The position numbers were made by a program, and so were the translations under genes. The notes below the pieces were generated by a model. The model was not told the origin of the DNA, did no database searches, and saw only the letters and a program-made list of their open reading frames with translations. Positions 17,543-27,020 of a stretch of 32,883 nucleotides of DNA are shown here, in pieces. This stretch comes from Coxiellaceae bacterium (GTDB lineage: Bacteria; Pseudomonadota; Gammaproteobacteria; Coxiellales; Coxiellaceae): positions 1 through 32,883 of the forward strand of contig JARGNX010000019.1 of assembly GCA_029210045.1 (NCBI GenBank), written 5' to 3'. Each line of letters begins with the position of its first letter. The stretch's first letter is position 1.

Positions 17543-17575
17543 TGATTGAGATATTTTCACAAGGATGTACAAATA

Positions 17576-18061
17576 ATGCCTAACCCGATTTTTCGATTTG
17601 TCTGCGCAGTATCTAAACCATTTTTATTCTTTCTTGATTGGATCACACCCTTTATTGCCCTGGTTGCTCGCTGCTGGATTAGCTATGCGTTTCTCAAATC
17701 AGGCATACTAAAAATACAAACATGGGATTCGACACTCGCTTTATTTATGTATGAATTTCACATCCCATTGCTATCAGCTGAAGTAGCCGCTGTGATCGGC
17801 ACAGCTTGTGAAATCGCCTTACCCATATTGATTATTTTAGGCTTAGGTGGTCGCCTAGTTGTCGCTGCATTATTTATTTTCAATATTGTTGCTGCCGCTT
17901 CTTACCCCTATCTTTGGACACCTGATGGCTTGAACGGTTTAATACAGCATATCAACTGGGGTGTGATGCTAATGTTACTAATGTGCTTCGGCACAGGTAC
18001 CTGGACACTTGATCGCTTATTTATGAGGATGTGCAAAGGTAATAAAGACAACACAGCTTAA
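17576..18061 (+). CDS. DoxX-family membrane protein of the bufferin operon
   Basis: 161 residues from ATG 17576, preceded by AAGGATG; a longer TTG-started frame is rejected because it would begin before the predicted transcript. Four hydrophobic segments are visible: around ITPFIALVARCWISYAF, EVAAVIGTACEIALPILIIL, RLVVAALFIFNIVAA and GVMLMLLMCFGTGTW. The pattern fits DoxX (small four-helix inner-membrane proteins). DoxX genes are regular partners of DUF2282/DUF692/DUF2063 clusters. Here it comes first in the operon, 36 bp before the precursor gene. Its precise role in copper handling or electron transfer is not known to me. Confidence 0.88.
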   Translation: MPNPIFRFVCAVSKPFLFFLDWITPFIALVARCWISYAFLKSGILKIQTWDSTLALFMYEFHIPLLSAEVAAVIGTACEIALPILIILGLGGRLVVAALFIFNIVAAASYPYLWTPDGLNGLIQHINWGVMLMLLMCFGTGTWTLDRLFMRMCKGNKDNTA

Positions 18062-18097
18062 ATAGTTTTTTACTTACAAACCGACAAGGAGCTCGAT

Positions 18098-18361
18098 ATG
18101 AGTAAGATCGTAAAAACAACATGCGCTGCAATCGTTAGTGCTGGATTAACATTAGCTGCTGCTCAAGGCCTTGCTGCAGGCTCACACAAAGATATGCAGA
18201 AATGCTATGGCATTGCTAAAGCAGGAAAAAATGACTGCGCTGGCAAGGGCCATGCATGCCAAGGTCAATCAACTAAAGACGGCAGTAGCTTTCTTTATTT
18301 ACCAAAAGGCGCCTGCGATAAAATCGTTGGTGGTAGCACCACAAAACCAAGCGATGGTTAA
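18098..18361 (+). CDS. bufA: DUF2282 (bufferin-type) RiPP precursor
   Basis: 87 residues. An N-terminal signal peptide (residues about 1-27, hydrophobic core [19 protein letters not shown]) leads to a core with four cysteines: C36, C47, C54 and C73, in the characteristic pattern [13 protein letters not shown]...C...C. This pattern is the DUF2282 signature. In characterised bufferins, a multinuclear iron enzyme converts core cysteines into heterocycles that bind copper in the periplasm. The ribosome site AAGGAGC is strong. The stop codon shares one base with the start of the next gene (TAATG), so precursor and enzyme are translationally coupled. Confidence 0.92.
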   Translation: MSKIVKTTCAAIVSAGLTLAAAQGLAAGSHKDMQKCYGIAKAGKNDCAGKGHACQGQSTKDGSSFLYLPKGACDKIVGGSTTKPSDG

Positions 18362-19200
18362 TGTCTTCACTTATTAACAGGCCCATCCAAGGTGTTGGTT
18401 TGGGTCTGCGCTCTTGTCATTACAATACTATTCTCAACAATTGGCCAGGTATCGCGTGGTTTGAAGCACTCAGTGATAATTATTTTAATGATCCAATCCA
18501 ATTGCACCATTTAATGCTTATTCGTGAACGCTACCCAATTACCTTGCATGGTGTTGGCTTATCTCTCGGCTCGGTGGATCCATTAAATCAAGAATATTTA
18601 AAAAAACTCAAAAAATTAGCAGATACCGTTCAGCCTGAAATGATATCTGATCACTTAAGTTGGTCTTCAGTTAATCAACAATACTTACATGATTTACTGC
18701 CATTACCGTTTACGCGTGAAGCAATCACTCATGTCAGTGATCGCATCAAACAAGTACAAGATTACTTGGGGCAACAAATTTTAATTGAAAACGCGTCCAG
18801 TTATTTAGCCTATCAACAAAATGAAATGCCCGAATGGGAATTTATCAACGCCATTTGTGAAGCCTCTGATTGCGGCGTTTTACTTGATGTTAATAATATT
18901 TATGTCACCGCGGCCAATCAGCCATTCACTCCTAGCGATTACTTGCAGCTAATCGACGCCAGTCGCGTTAAACAATATCACTTAGCCGGCTATTCCGATG
19001 AAGGCACCCATTTATTTGATATGCACAATCAGACGATCCATCAACCCGTATGGCAACTGTATCAACAAGCATTAAAATACGTTGGTATCAAACCAACACT
19101 GATTGAACGTGACGATAACATCCCTGAATTTTCAATATTGGCTGCTGAAGCCAAACAAGCTGATGAATTAATTAAAGTAGCTGAGGCTAGCTATGTCTGA
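18361..19200 (+). CDS. bufB: DUF692 multinuclear iron oxidative enzyme (MNIO) for bufferin maturation
   Basis: 279 residues, typical length. The TIM-barrel MNIO family (MbnB, TglH, BufB) oxidatively modifies cysteines of peptide substrates. Likely metal ligands are visible in the expected order: His63 (LHGVGLS), His98 (SDHLSW), Glu143 (IENASS), Asp176 (LLDVNN), His207 (YHLAGY), Asp220 and His222 (FDMH), and Glu249 (IERDDN). The start overlaps the bufA stop by one base and the end overlaps bufC by eight bases. Substrate assignment to the adjacent DUF2282 peptide follows from family knowledge and context. Confidence 0.95.
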   Translation: MSSLINRPIQGVGLGLRSCHYNTILNNWPGIAWFEALSDNYFNDPIQLHHLMLIRERYPITLHGVGLSLGSVDPLNQEYLKKLKKLADTVQPEMISDHLSWSSVNQQYLHDLLPLPFTREAITHVSDRIKQVQDYLGQQILIENASSYLAYQQNEMPEWEFINAICEASDCGVLLDVNNIYVTAANQPFTPSDYLQLIDASRVKQYHLAGYSDEGTHLFDMHNQTIHQPVWQLYQQALKYVGIKPTLIERDDNIPEFSILAAEAKQADELIKVAEASYV

Positions 19201-19960
19201 CCTTGCAAAATTACAACACGATTTTTTAGCGGCATTTAATCAGCAAGACGAATCATTATTCACATCACACATTGACAGCAAAACTGAATTAACAGCACAA
19301 CAACGCTTTGAAATATATACTGGCAGCATAACCGAAGGCATAGCTACCAGTTTGCGTGAAACTTATCAAATAACGGAAAAGATAGTTGGCGACGAGTTTT
19401 TTACTGGCATGGCTTATAGCTACATCAAACAAACTCCGTCTAACCAATCAGATATTGCTAGCTATGGTGCAAGCTTTGCTGACTTTGTTGAACAATTTCC
19501 ACCAGCACAGCAATTGCCCTATCTCGCTGACATTTGCCGTTTATGCTGGGCTTATGATCGCTTGCTTCCCCAATTACCCGACGACAACTTTGACATTCAA
19601 AGCTTCAGTGCACTACCTGAAGCACAACAGGCACAAGTAAAATTTCAACTGAAAGCCAATGCATTACTATTATCATCACCCTACCCACTACTAAAAATTC
19701 GCGATTTATGCCAGTGTGAATCAAATGAAGAAACCGTCGACTTACACAGTGGTGGCGTCAATTTATTATTATGGCGCGCCGATGAACAGGTAGTTATTGA
19801 TGAGCTCTCTGCAGATGAATTCACATTAGCTCAAGCTCTGCAGTCTGCTGGCACACTAGAACAGCTAACCGCACTCCCCACCCTAAAAGACATTAATTTC
19901 GCTGAAATAATCCCCACCTTTCTTGTTAAGCAATGGTTAAACAGCTTTTCTCTTGATTAA
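19193..19960 (+). CDS. bufC: DUF2063 partner protein of the MNIO enzyme
   Basis: 255 residues. The N-terminal half has the DUF2063 pattern: LQHDFLAAF, QQRFEIYTGSITEGIATSLRETY, VGDEFFTGMAYSYI, PSNQSDIASYGASFADFV, then AYDRLL. These proteins serve as recognition partners that present the precursor to the DUF692 enzyme. The C-terminal half is more variable. ATG lies eight bases inside the end of bufB, the tight coupling usual for these pairs. No signal peptide is seen, so it acts in the cytosol. Confidence 0.92.
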   Translation: MSDLAKLQHDFLAAFNQQDESLFTSHIDSKTELTAQQRFEIYTGSITEGIATSLRETYQITEKIVGDEFFTGMAYSYIKQTPSNQSDIASYGASFADFVEQFPPAQQLPYLADICRLCWAYDRLLPQLPDDNFDIQSFSALPEAQQAQVKFQLKANALLLSSPYPLLKIRDLCQCESNEETVDLHSGGVNLLLWRADEQVVIDELSADEFTLAQALQSAGTLEQLTALPTLKDINFAEIIPTFLVKQWLNSFSLD

Positions 19961-20282
19961 TTGCAACATAAACCGTACTAGCTTTCTAGTCTTATATTTA
20001 TTTGCAGCAATGATACTTGGATTTTACATATTGATTATCGCATTGCTTTCTTAATGCGCCCTTAATTATTGTGACTTAACATGTATAGTTCATAAGGTTT
20101 ATGAATAATAATCTTGTGTATATACTTTGATAATAAACACATAACTGGGCTGTTGAAAGTAAGGTTGTTGTAATTCATGCTGTTTGTTTGTGAGAAAACG
20201 TAGCAGACCATATCTCTCATCTAAATATTTATCTCAGTTCTTTATCACACATAACTCATATAAATTATTTAGGAGTAAACCT
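19961..20282. other. 320-bp AT-rich region after the bufferin operon
   Basis: There is no confident gene. A 33-codon hydrophobic frame (TTG 19953 to stop 20054; middle FLVLYLFAAMILGFYILIIALL) could encode a single-span microprotein but has no ribosome site. The right part leads into the gene at 20283. Confidence 0.4.
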
Positions 20283-20582
20283 ATGTCAAGACAGTCATTA
20301 TATTCGGAGATTATTGCTATTCAATCAAATGAAATCGAACAAACCTCCCGCGATAACCTTCAAACCAATTTATCTGCCCTTCATGGCAAATACACCAACA
20401 AATCACCGTATGATATCTTTGGCCTCGATGACACAAAGGAATTAGACGTTAAACTGCTTAGCTCGAAGCGACTTAAAGTGAGCACCTTTTTGCAAACCGA
20501 AATGCATAATGAACCTAGCGATTCAAATCACATAGACGCTTTATTGGAGTTATTCGAAAACGCTTATGCAAGCATCGCATAA
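20283..20582 (+). CDS. unknown small protein, faintly J-domain-like
   Basis: 99 residues from ATG 20283, chosen because TAGGAG lies just upstream; the frame is open further (to 20184) but without a ribosome site. It is polar with no signal or membrane segment. Residues from about 39 read SPYDIFGLDD, followed by a basic helix (LLSSKRLKVSTFL) and a final LLELFENAYASIA, which loosely echoes the start and end of J-domains, but the HPD tripeptide needed for DnaK stimulation is absent. I would not name a family. A hairpin terminator follows. Confidence 0.6.
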   Translation: MSRQSLYSEIIAIQSNEIEQTSRDNLQTNLSALHGKYTNKSPYDIFGLDDTKELDVKLLSSKRLKVSTFLQTEMHNEPSDSNHIDALLELFENAYASIA

Positions 20583-20595
20583 TCCCACACTACCC

Positions 20596-20641
20596 AGAGG
20601 TTTGTAGTCCAGATGATTCAATCGATTTGCTATAAACCTCT
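20596..20641 (+). terminator. hairpin between two small genes
   Basis: AGAGGTTTGTAG (20596-20607) pairs with CTATAAACCTCT (20630-20641), a 12-bp stem with one mismatch and a 22-nt loop, followed by TTA. It starts 14 bp after the stop codon of the upstream gene and ends 35 bp before the next start. Confidence 0.55.
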
Positions 20642-20676
20642 TTACCATCCATTATCTTGTATTTCTAGAACATAAA

Positions 20677-20985
20677 ATGTACAATGATTACAGTTCGGAA
20701 ATTAATGCATATTTGGAGAGACAAGTGCCTGATAATGATAGCAATACATTAATGTACGCCGCCGTAAGTGGTGGGTTAGTTTTATTCGCCTATGGCGTAT
20801 ATAGAATCTGCAAAATGCAGATGGATGCTATACATCAAGCGCCTGTACTGCCAGTAGTCAATCCCTTTGGTATGGGAGGGATATATGCACCACCCGCGGC
20901 ACCCATACCTGCGCAACAGCAAATGCCCCAAACCCAAGACGCACCGCCAGCCCAAGCAGCAGGTTCAAGTTCAGCTCAACGGTAA
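20677..20985 (+). CDS. single-span membrane protein with Pro/Gln-rich tail, unknown
   Basis: 102 residues. A polar N-terminus (about 1-24) precedes one hydrophobic segment (LMYAAVSGGLVLFAYGVYRI, about 25-44). The rest is rich in Pro, Ala and Gln (APPAAPIPAQQQMPQTQ) and is probably disordered. The ribosome site is weak. It has no family I recognise. Two hairpin repeats follow before the convergent purA. Confidence 0.5.
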   Translation: MYNDYSSEINAYLERQVPDNDSNTLMYAAVSGGLVLFAYGVYRICKMQMDAIHQAPVLPVVNPFGMGGIYAPPAAPIPAQQQMPQTQDAPPAQAAGSSSAQR

Positions 20986-20996
20986 ACGCTATAGGT

Positions 20997-21037
20997 TAAA
21001 CCTTAAACCACTGCGTGTTTAAGGTGTTTCTCAATTC
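20997..21037. repeat. 41-bp copy of the purA 3' end, forming a hairpin
   Basis: This segment matches 21101-21141 at nearly every base (differences in the loop-side G/T and one T/C). It forms ACCTTAAA (21000-21007) / TTTAAGGT (21018-21025) with an inner CAC / GTG pair. On the plus strand a T-rich stretch follows, so it may terminate the upstream gene at 20677. Read on the minus strand it still spells the end of a purA-like frame (IEKHLKHAVV then stop). Confidence 0.8.
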
Positions 21038-21100
21038 GTCAAGCAGCCACTCTTCGAGTGACTACTTTCCTTCTGATATGATACGGGCGTAAAGACAAGG

Positions 21101-23711
<2,611 letters not shown>

Positions 23712-24104
23712 TTACCCATGCATAATCAATCGGCCTAAAAATAATCCAAATGCCGCTGCTAATAAACAAACAATGACCGAAACACATATATTCGTAAATG
23801 CATACAAATAATGCCCGGCCTCAAACAATGTCATCGTATCTAAACTAAAACTGGAAAATGTCGTAAAACCACCCAATACACCAACAAAAATACCAGCTCG
23901 CCATGGAGCGCCTAAATGGTATTTTCCGACCAATAAAGTAGCTAATAGACCAATAACAAAACTGCCGATAATATTAACGCTTAATATACCAAAAGGGAAC
24001 CCACCTTCCAGCGGTAATCGCTGCACCATTCGCGTAGTCGCAAACCGCAAACATGAGCCAATTGCACCACCAATCATCACCGCCACATATTCAAGTAGTA
24101 ACAT
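23712..24104 (-). CDS. crcB: fluoride ion channel CrcB/Fluc
   Basis: 130 residues with four membrane helices. Family signatures: GGAIGSCLRFA near the N-terminus, FPFGILSVNIIGSFVIGLL, and GVLGGFTTFSSFSLD, which carries the Phe/Thr/Ser residues of the fluoride pore and central sodium site. It exports cytoplasmic fluoride as a dual-topology dimer. ATG has GGAAGGATG upstream. No fluoride riboswitch is evident in the leader, where instead a palindromic repeat occurs. Confidence 0.96.
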   Translation of the reverse strand: MLLLEYVAVMIGGAIGSCLRFATTRMVQRLPLEGGFPFGILSVNIIGSFVIGLLATLLVGKYHLGAPWRAGIFVGVLGGFTTFSSFSLDTMTLFEAGHYLYAFTNICVSVIVCLLAAAFGLFLGRLIMHG

Positions 24105-24156
24105 TTACATCCTTCCTTGTTGATCTCACACACTTAATTGTCATACTACACTGCCT

Positions 24157-24220
24157 TGTCATTCCTGCGAAAGCAGGAATCCATTTTTATATGGATCCCG
24201 GATCGGGGTCCGGGATGACA
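24157..24220. repeat. dispersed palindromic element, family A
   Basis: TGTCATTCCTGCGAAAGCAGG at the left and GGGTCCGGGATGACA at the right, the closest relative of the element at 5624-5697. It lies between crcB and the small secreted protein gene. Confidence 0.85.
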
Positions 24221-24276
24221 ACACTAACTCCGCGATGACAAATTCTTCATCCAGGATTACATAGTTAATGACAACC

Positions 24277-24957
24277 TTATTTATCCGGAACAATTGTGAT
24301 TTGCCCTGATGGTGTACGCTGCGTCACCCACAACAAGTCATAAGCATGATAGGTACCGCCTTTCAAATAATGCGCCACACTGATTAACATATCATCCAAG
24401 CCATCGCCCTGATAATCTCCCCAAGCCAATACATCCACCATAGCCACTTCATCTTCATTGACAAGCTTAATCGAGTACGGCTTTAAAAATTGAACCGTGG
24501 CATGCGGATAAGCATCTCCAAAAGTGCCCTCAGGCCCCTTACCAGTAATGCTAGGCATAATAGCGCTTGCCGGCAAATTCTTATATTGCAGCCACAAATT
24601 AAAGCCACGAATATCACTCATCTTAGCTGGCTTGACCTTACTCAGCATAAGCAACGGCTTGCAAAAATTAATGTAAAAACTCGCAAATGCCATCTCCGCA
24701 TTATTCGATGGCGCATAACCACTGTCCGTCGCAGCTAAATATTCAGCACAGGTTTTCACTGTCTTTTTTTGCTTGCCATTGTCCATTTGAACCGACAACT
24801 TCTCACCCGCAGGTGCCGGTGGCGGTTGCTTTAATAGCTGAGGAATATCTGACAATGAGTTAATCTGCAAAGCCCCCGACCACTTAACATCAAATTTCTC
24901 AGCATACGAAACTGTCGACACCGCTAATAACACACACATCCATAGCATTTTTTTCAC
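24277..24957 (-). CDS. secreted protein of unknown function
   Basis: 226 residues. A Sec signal peptide is clear (KKMLWMCVLLAVSTVSYA, cleavage near residue 19). A low-complexity Pro stretch (KQPPPAPAGEK) follows, and two cysteines (in KTCAEYL and INFCKPL) could form a disulfide. Near the C-terminus DYQGDGLDD resembles a calcium-binding DxxGDGxxD loop like those in FG-GAP repeats. The start is GTG 24957, one base after the rarA stop, with the Shine-Dalgarno GGAAG inside the end of rarA. This is the last gene of ftsK-lolA-rarA. I recognise no family; a periplasmic protein is likely. Confidence 0.8.
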   Translation of the reverse strand: MKKMLWMCVLLAVSTVSYAEKFDVKWSGALQINSLSDIPQLLKQPPPAPAGEKLSVQMDNGKQKKTVKTCAEYLAATDSGYAPSNNAEMAFASFYINFCKPLLMLSKVKPAKMSDIRGFNLWLQYKNLPASAIMPSITGKGPEGTFGDAYPHATVQFLKPYSIKLVNEDEVAMVDVLAWGDYQGDGLDDMLISVAHYLKGGTYHAYDLLWVTQRTPSGQITIVPDK

Positions 24958-24958
24958 G

Positions 24959-26260
24959 TTATTCTTCCTCGTTTAAACGTTGTAATTGCTGCAGCTTTTC
25001 TGCAATCTTAATCTCTAAACCGCGATTCACTGGCTGGTAAAAGCGCGGCGCATCAATGCCATCCGGGAAATAAGTTTCACCCTTAGCAAATGCACCCGCT
25101 TCATTATGCGCATAACGATACGCCTTACCGTAATCCAACTCTTTCATTAACTTAGTCGGCGCATTGCGTAATTTCAACGGCACTTCTAAAGTGCCCGTTT
25201 CTTTAATAAATTGCATGCACTCGTTATAAGCGGCATAGCACGCATTACTTTTCGCACAACACGCTAAATATATAACCGTCTGCGCTATCGCCAACTCACC
25301 CTCAGGCGAACCCAAACGCTCGTAGGTTTGCCAAGCATTTAGTGCCATCTCGGTCGCTCTCGGATCTGCATTACCAATATCTTCCGACGCCATACGTAAC
25401 ACGCGCCTTGCAATATAGTGTGGGTCGCAACCGCCATCAATCATACGGCAAAACCAATACAACGCCGCATCAGGATCCGAACCCCTCACCGACTTATGTA
25501 ATGCTGAAATTTGATCGTAAAACAATTCACCATGATGATCAAAACGCCGCAAAGTATGTGCCAACACCTGATCAATGATGGCATCACTGACGTCACATAG
25601 TATTTCATCAGCCGACAATAAGTCGGATAATACTTCTAATAGCGTCAATAATTGACGCGCATCACCATCAGCCGATAATACCAGTCGCTTTTTTTGCTCT
25701 TCACTCAATAATAATGGCGCTGCACCTAAACCACGCTCTTTATCCGTTAATACCTGCTGCAATAAATCCAACAAATCATCTTGACTGAGCGGCTGCAATA
25801 CATACACCCTCACCCGCGATAAAAGCGCATTATTTAATTGAAACGAAGGATTCTCAGTCGTGGCTCCTAATAATATAATCGTGCCATTTTCAACATGGGG
25901 CAAAAAAGCATCTTGCTGCGTCTTATTAAAACGGTGCACCTCATCAACAAACAACACCGTCGGCTTACCCATCTGCTGCGCTAACTGTGCACGCTCAACA
26001 ACCGCTCGAATATCTTTAACACCCGCCAACACCGCCGAAATCTTTTCAAATACCGCACCTGCATGCTGCGCTACCAATTGCGCCAATGTGGTCTTACCCA
26101 CACCCGGAGGCCCCCAAAAAATCATCGAATGTAAATGGCCACTATCAATCGCTCTGCGCAGAGGTTTATTGTCACTCAATAGATGTTTTTGACCTACCAT
26201 TTGATCTATTTGACACGGACGCATTCGCTCCGCTAATGGTATATAAGGGTTACTTTCCAT
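24959..26260 (-). CDS. rarA: replication-associated recombination ATPase
   Basis: 433 residues. An AAA+ clamp-loader-like ATPase that acts at stalled replication forks. Walker A GPPGVGKT is at 50-57 and Walker B with sensor follows (FVDEVHRFNKTQQD, 104 onward); the family segment GATTENPSFQLNNALLSRVRV is also present. The C-terminal part carries the tetramerisation domain signatures (RRFDHHGELFYDQISALHKS, GSDPDAALYWFCRM). Its ATG lies inside the last codons of lolA (11-bp overlap), so translation is coupled. Confidence 0.97.
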   Translation of the reverse strand: MESNPYIPLAERMRPCQIDQMVGQKHLLSDNKPLRRAIDSGHLHSMIFWGPPGVGKTTLAQLVAQHAGAVFEKISAVLAGVKDIRAVVERAQLAQQMGKPTVLFVDEVHRFNKTQQDAFLPHVENGTIILLGATTENPSFQLNNALLSRVRVYVLQPLSQDDLLDLLQQVLTDKERGLGAAPLLLSEEQKKRLVLSADGDARQLLTLLEVLSDLLSADEILCDVSDAIIDQVLAHTLRRFDHHGELFYDQISALHKSVRGSDPDAALYWFCRMIDGGCDPHYIARRVLRMASEDIGNADPRATEMALNAWQTYERLGSPEGELAIAQTVIYLACCAKSNACYAAYNECMQFIKETGTLEVPLKLRNAPTKLMKELDYGKAYRYAHNEAGAFAKGETYFPDGIDAPRFYQPVNRGLEIKIAEKLQQLQRLNEEE

Positions 26261-26873
26261 TATCTAACACATCCACCCCTTTCGGTGGTTTAAATTGAAA
26301 TAGCTTATTTGCGATCGGTTGGTTATACACCACCTGACTAAACATAAATACAGTTCTCTGCCCTAGAGCATTCGTGGTTTGCATGCTGAGTAATTGCTTG
26401 TTCTCAAACGATAGCTGGATTGATGTAAATGAAGTTTGTTCTTTAGGGGTTAATAGAAACGTATGCTCTTTTGTCCCCTGCGTTGGCTCTTGCTTAACCT
26501 GAAAGCGAGTCGCCAAGTCTTTCGCATTACCACTCAATAAACTCGCAGCATTTAACCCTTGCGCACTCGACAAATGCTGCTTAGTGGCCTGCATTAAATC
26601 TTTATCATAATTCCAAGCCGTGGTCTTATTAATTACCAATAAAGTTTGTATCGGCTTGATCACCGACCAACGAAACATGCCAGGACGCTTAACCCACATC
26701 TTTCCCGAGGCGCGACGCAATACCCGCTGATCCGCTAGCGTCGCTTGCTTAAAACGAGCCTGTAACGTTTGAAAATTCATCAAAGAGGATAGTTTATCCG
26801 CCGCGTCGTTCGCCCAACTGAACGCCGTTAATGTTGTCAGCACCAGTGTTAATGTATATTTTTTTATTGACAT
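26250..26873 (-). CDS. lolA: outer-membrane lipoprotein carrier protein
   Basis: 207 residues from MSIKKYTLTL. LolA ferries lipoproteins across the periplasm from LolCDE to LolB. The signal peptide is evident (YTLTLVLTTLTAFSWA, cleaved before NDAA). LolA features include LQARFKQ, the GKMWVKRPGMFRW strand and PIQTLLVINKTTAWNYDKDL. The frame is open 50 codons further upstream, but that part is translated repeat DNA (26921-27020), while AAGAGG lies just before ATG 26873. It follows ftsK as in other gammaproteobacteria. Confidence 0.96.
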   Translation of the reverse strand: MSIKKYTLTLVLTTLTAFSWANDAADKLSSLMNFQTLQARFKQATLADQRVLRRASGKMWVKRPGMFRWSVIKPIQTLLVINKTTAWNYDKDLMQATKQHLSSAQGLNAASLLSGNAKDLATRFQVKQEPTQGTKEHTFLLTPKEQTSFTSIQLSFENKQLLSMQTTNALGQRTVFMFSQVVYNQPIANKLFQFKPPKGVDVLDNGK

Positions 26874-26892
26874 AAAAAGCCTCTTTTTATAA

Positions 26893-26921
26893 CTGGATCC
26901 CGGATCAAGTCCGGGATGACA
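26893..26921. repeat. short family A palindromic element
   Basis: CTGGATCCCGGATCAAG followed by TCCGGGATGACA. It directly abuts the 20-bp tandem array and shares its last bases (CGGGATGAC) with the array unit. Confidence 0.85.
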
Positions 26922-27020
26922 ATGCTCCGCACGGGATAACAATGCTCCGCACGGGATGACAATGCTCCGCACGGGATGACAATGCTCCGCACGGGATAAC
27001 AATGCTCCGCACGGGATAAT
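26921..27020. repeat. 20-bp tandem repeat, five copies
   Basis: Five contiguous units AATGCTCCGCACGGGATRAC (R varies between G and A; the final unit ends AAT). Units start at 26921, 26941, 26961, 26981 and 27001. The array fills the space between the ftsK stop codon (27020-27022) and the family A element before lolA. Each unit ends with the CGGGATGAC of the neighbouring element, so the array probably arose by slippage from it. Confidence 0.95.

Noticed and set aside
17546..17575. TTG start giving a ten-residue longer DoxX
   Set aside because: It lies at or before the predicted transcription start; ATG 17576 has AAGGATG.
20184..20282. 33-residue N-terminal extension of the small protein at 20283
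   Set aside because: No ribosome site; TAGGAG is directly before ATG 20283.
23889..24156. Fluoride riboswitch upstream of crcB
   Set aside because: No recognisable crcB-motif fold in the short leader; the region before the gene is occupied by a palindromic repeat.
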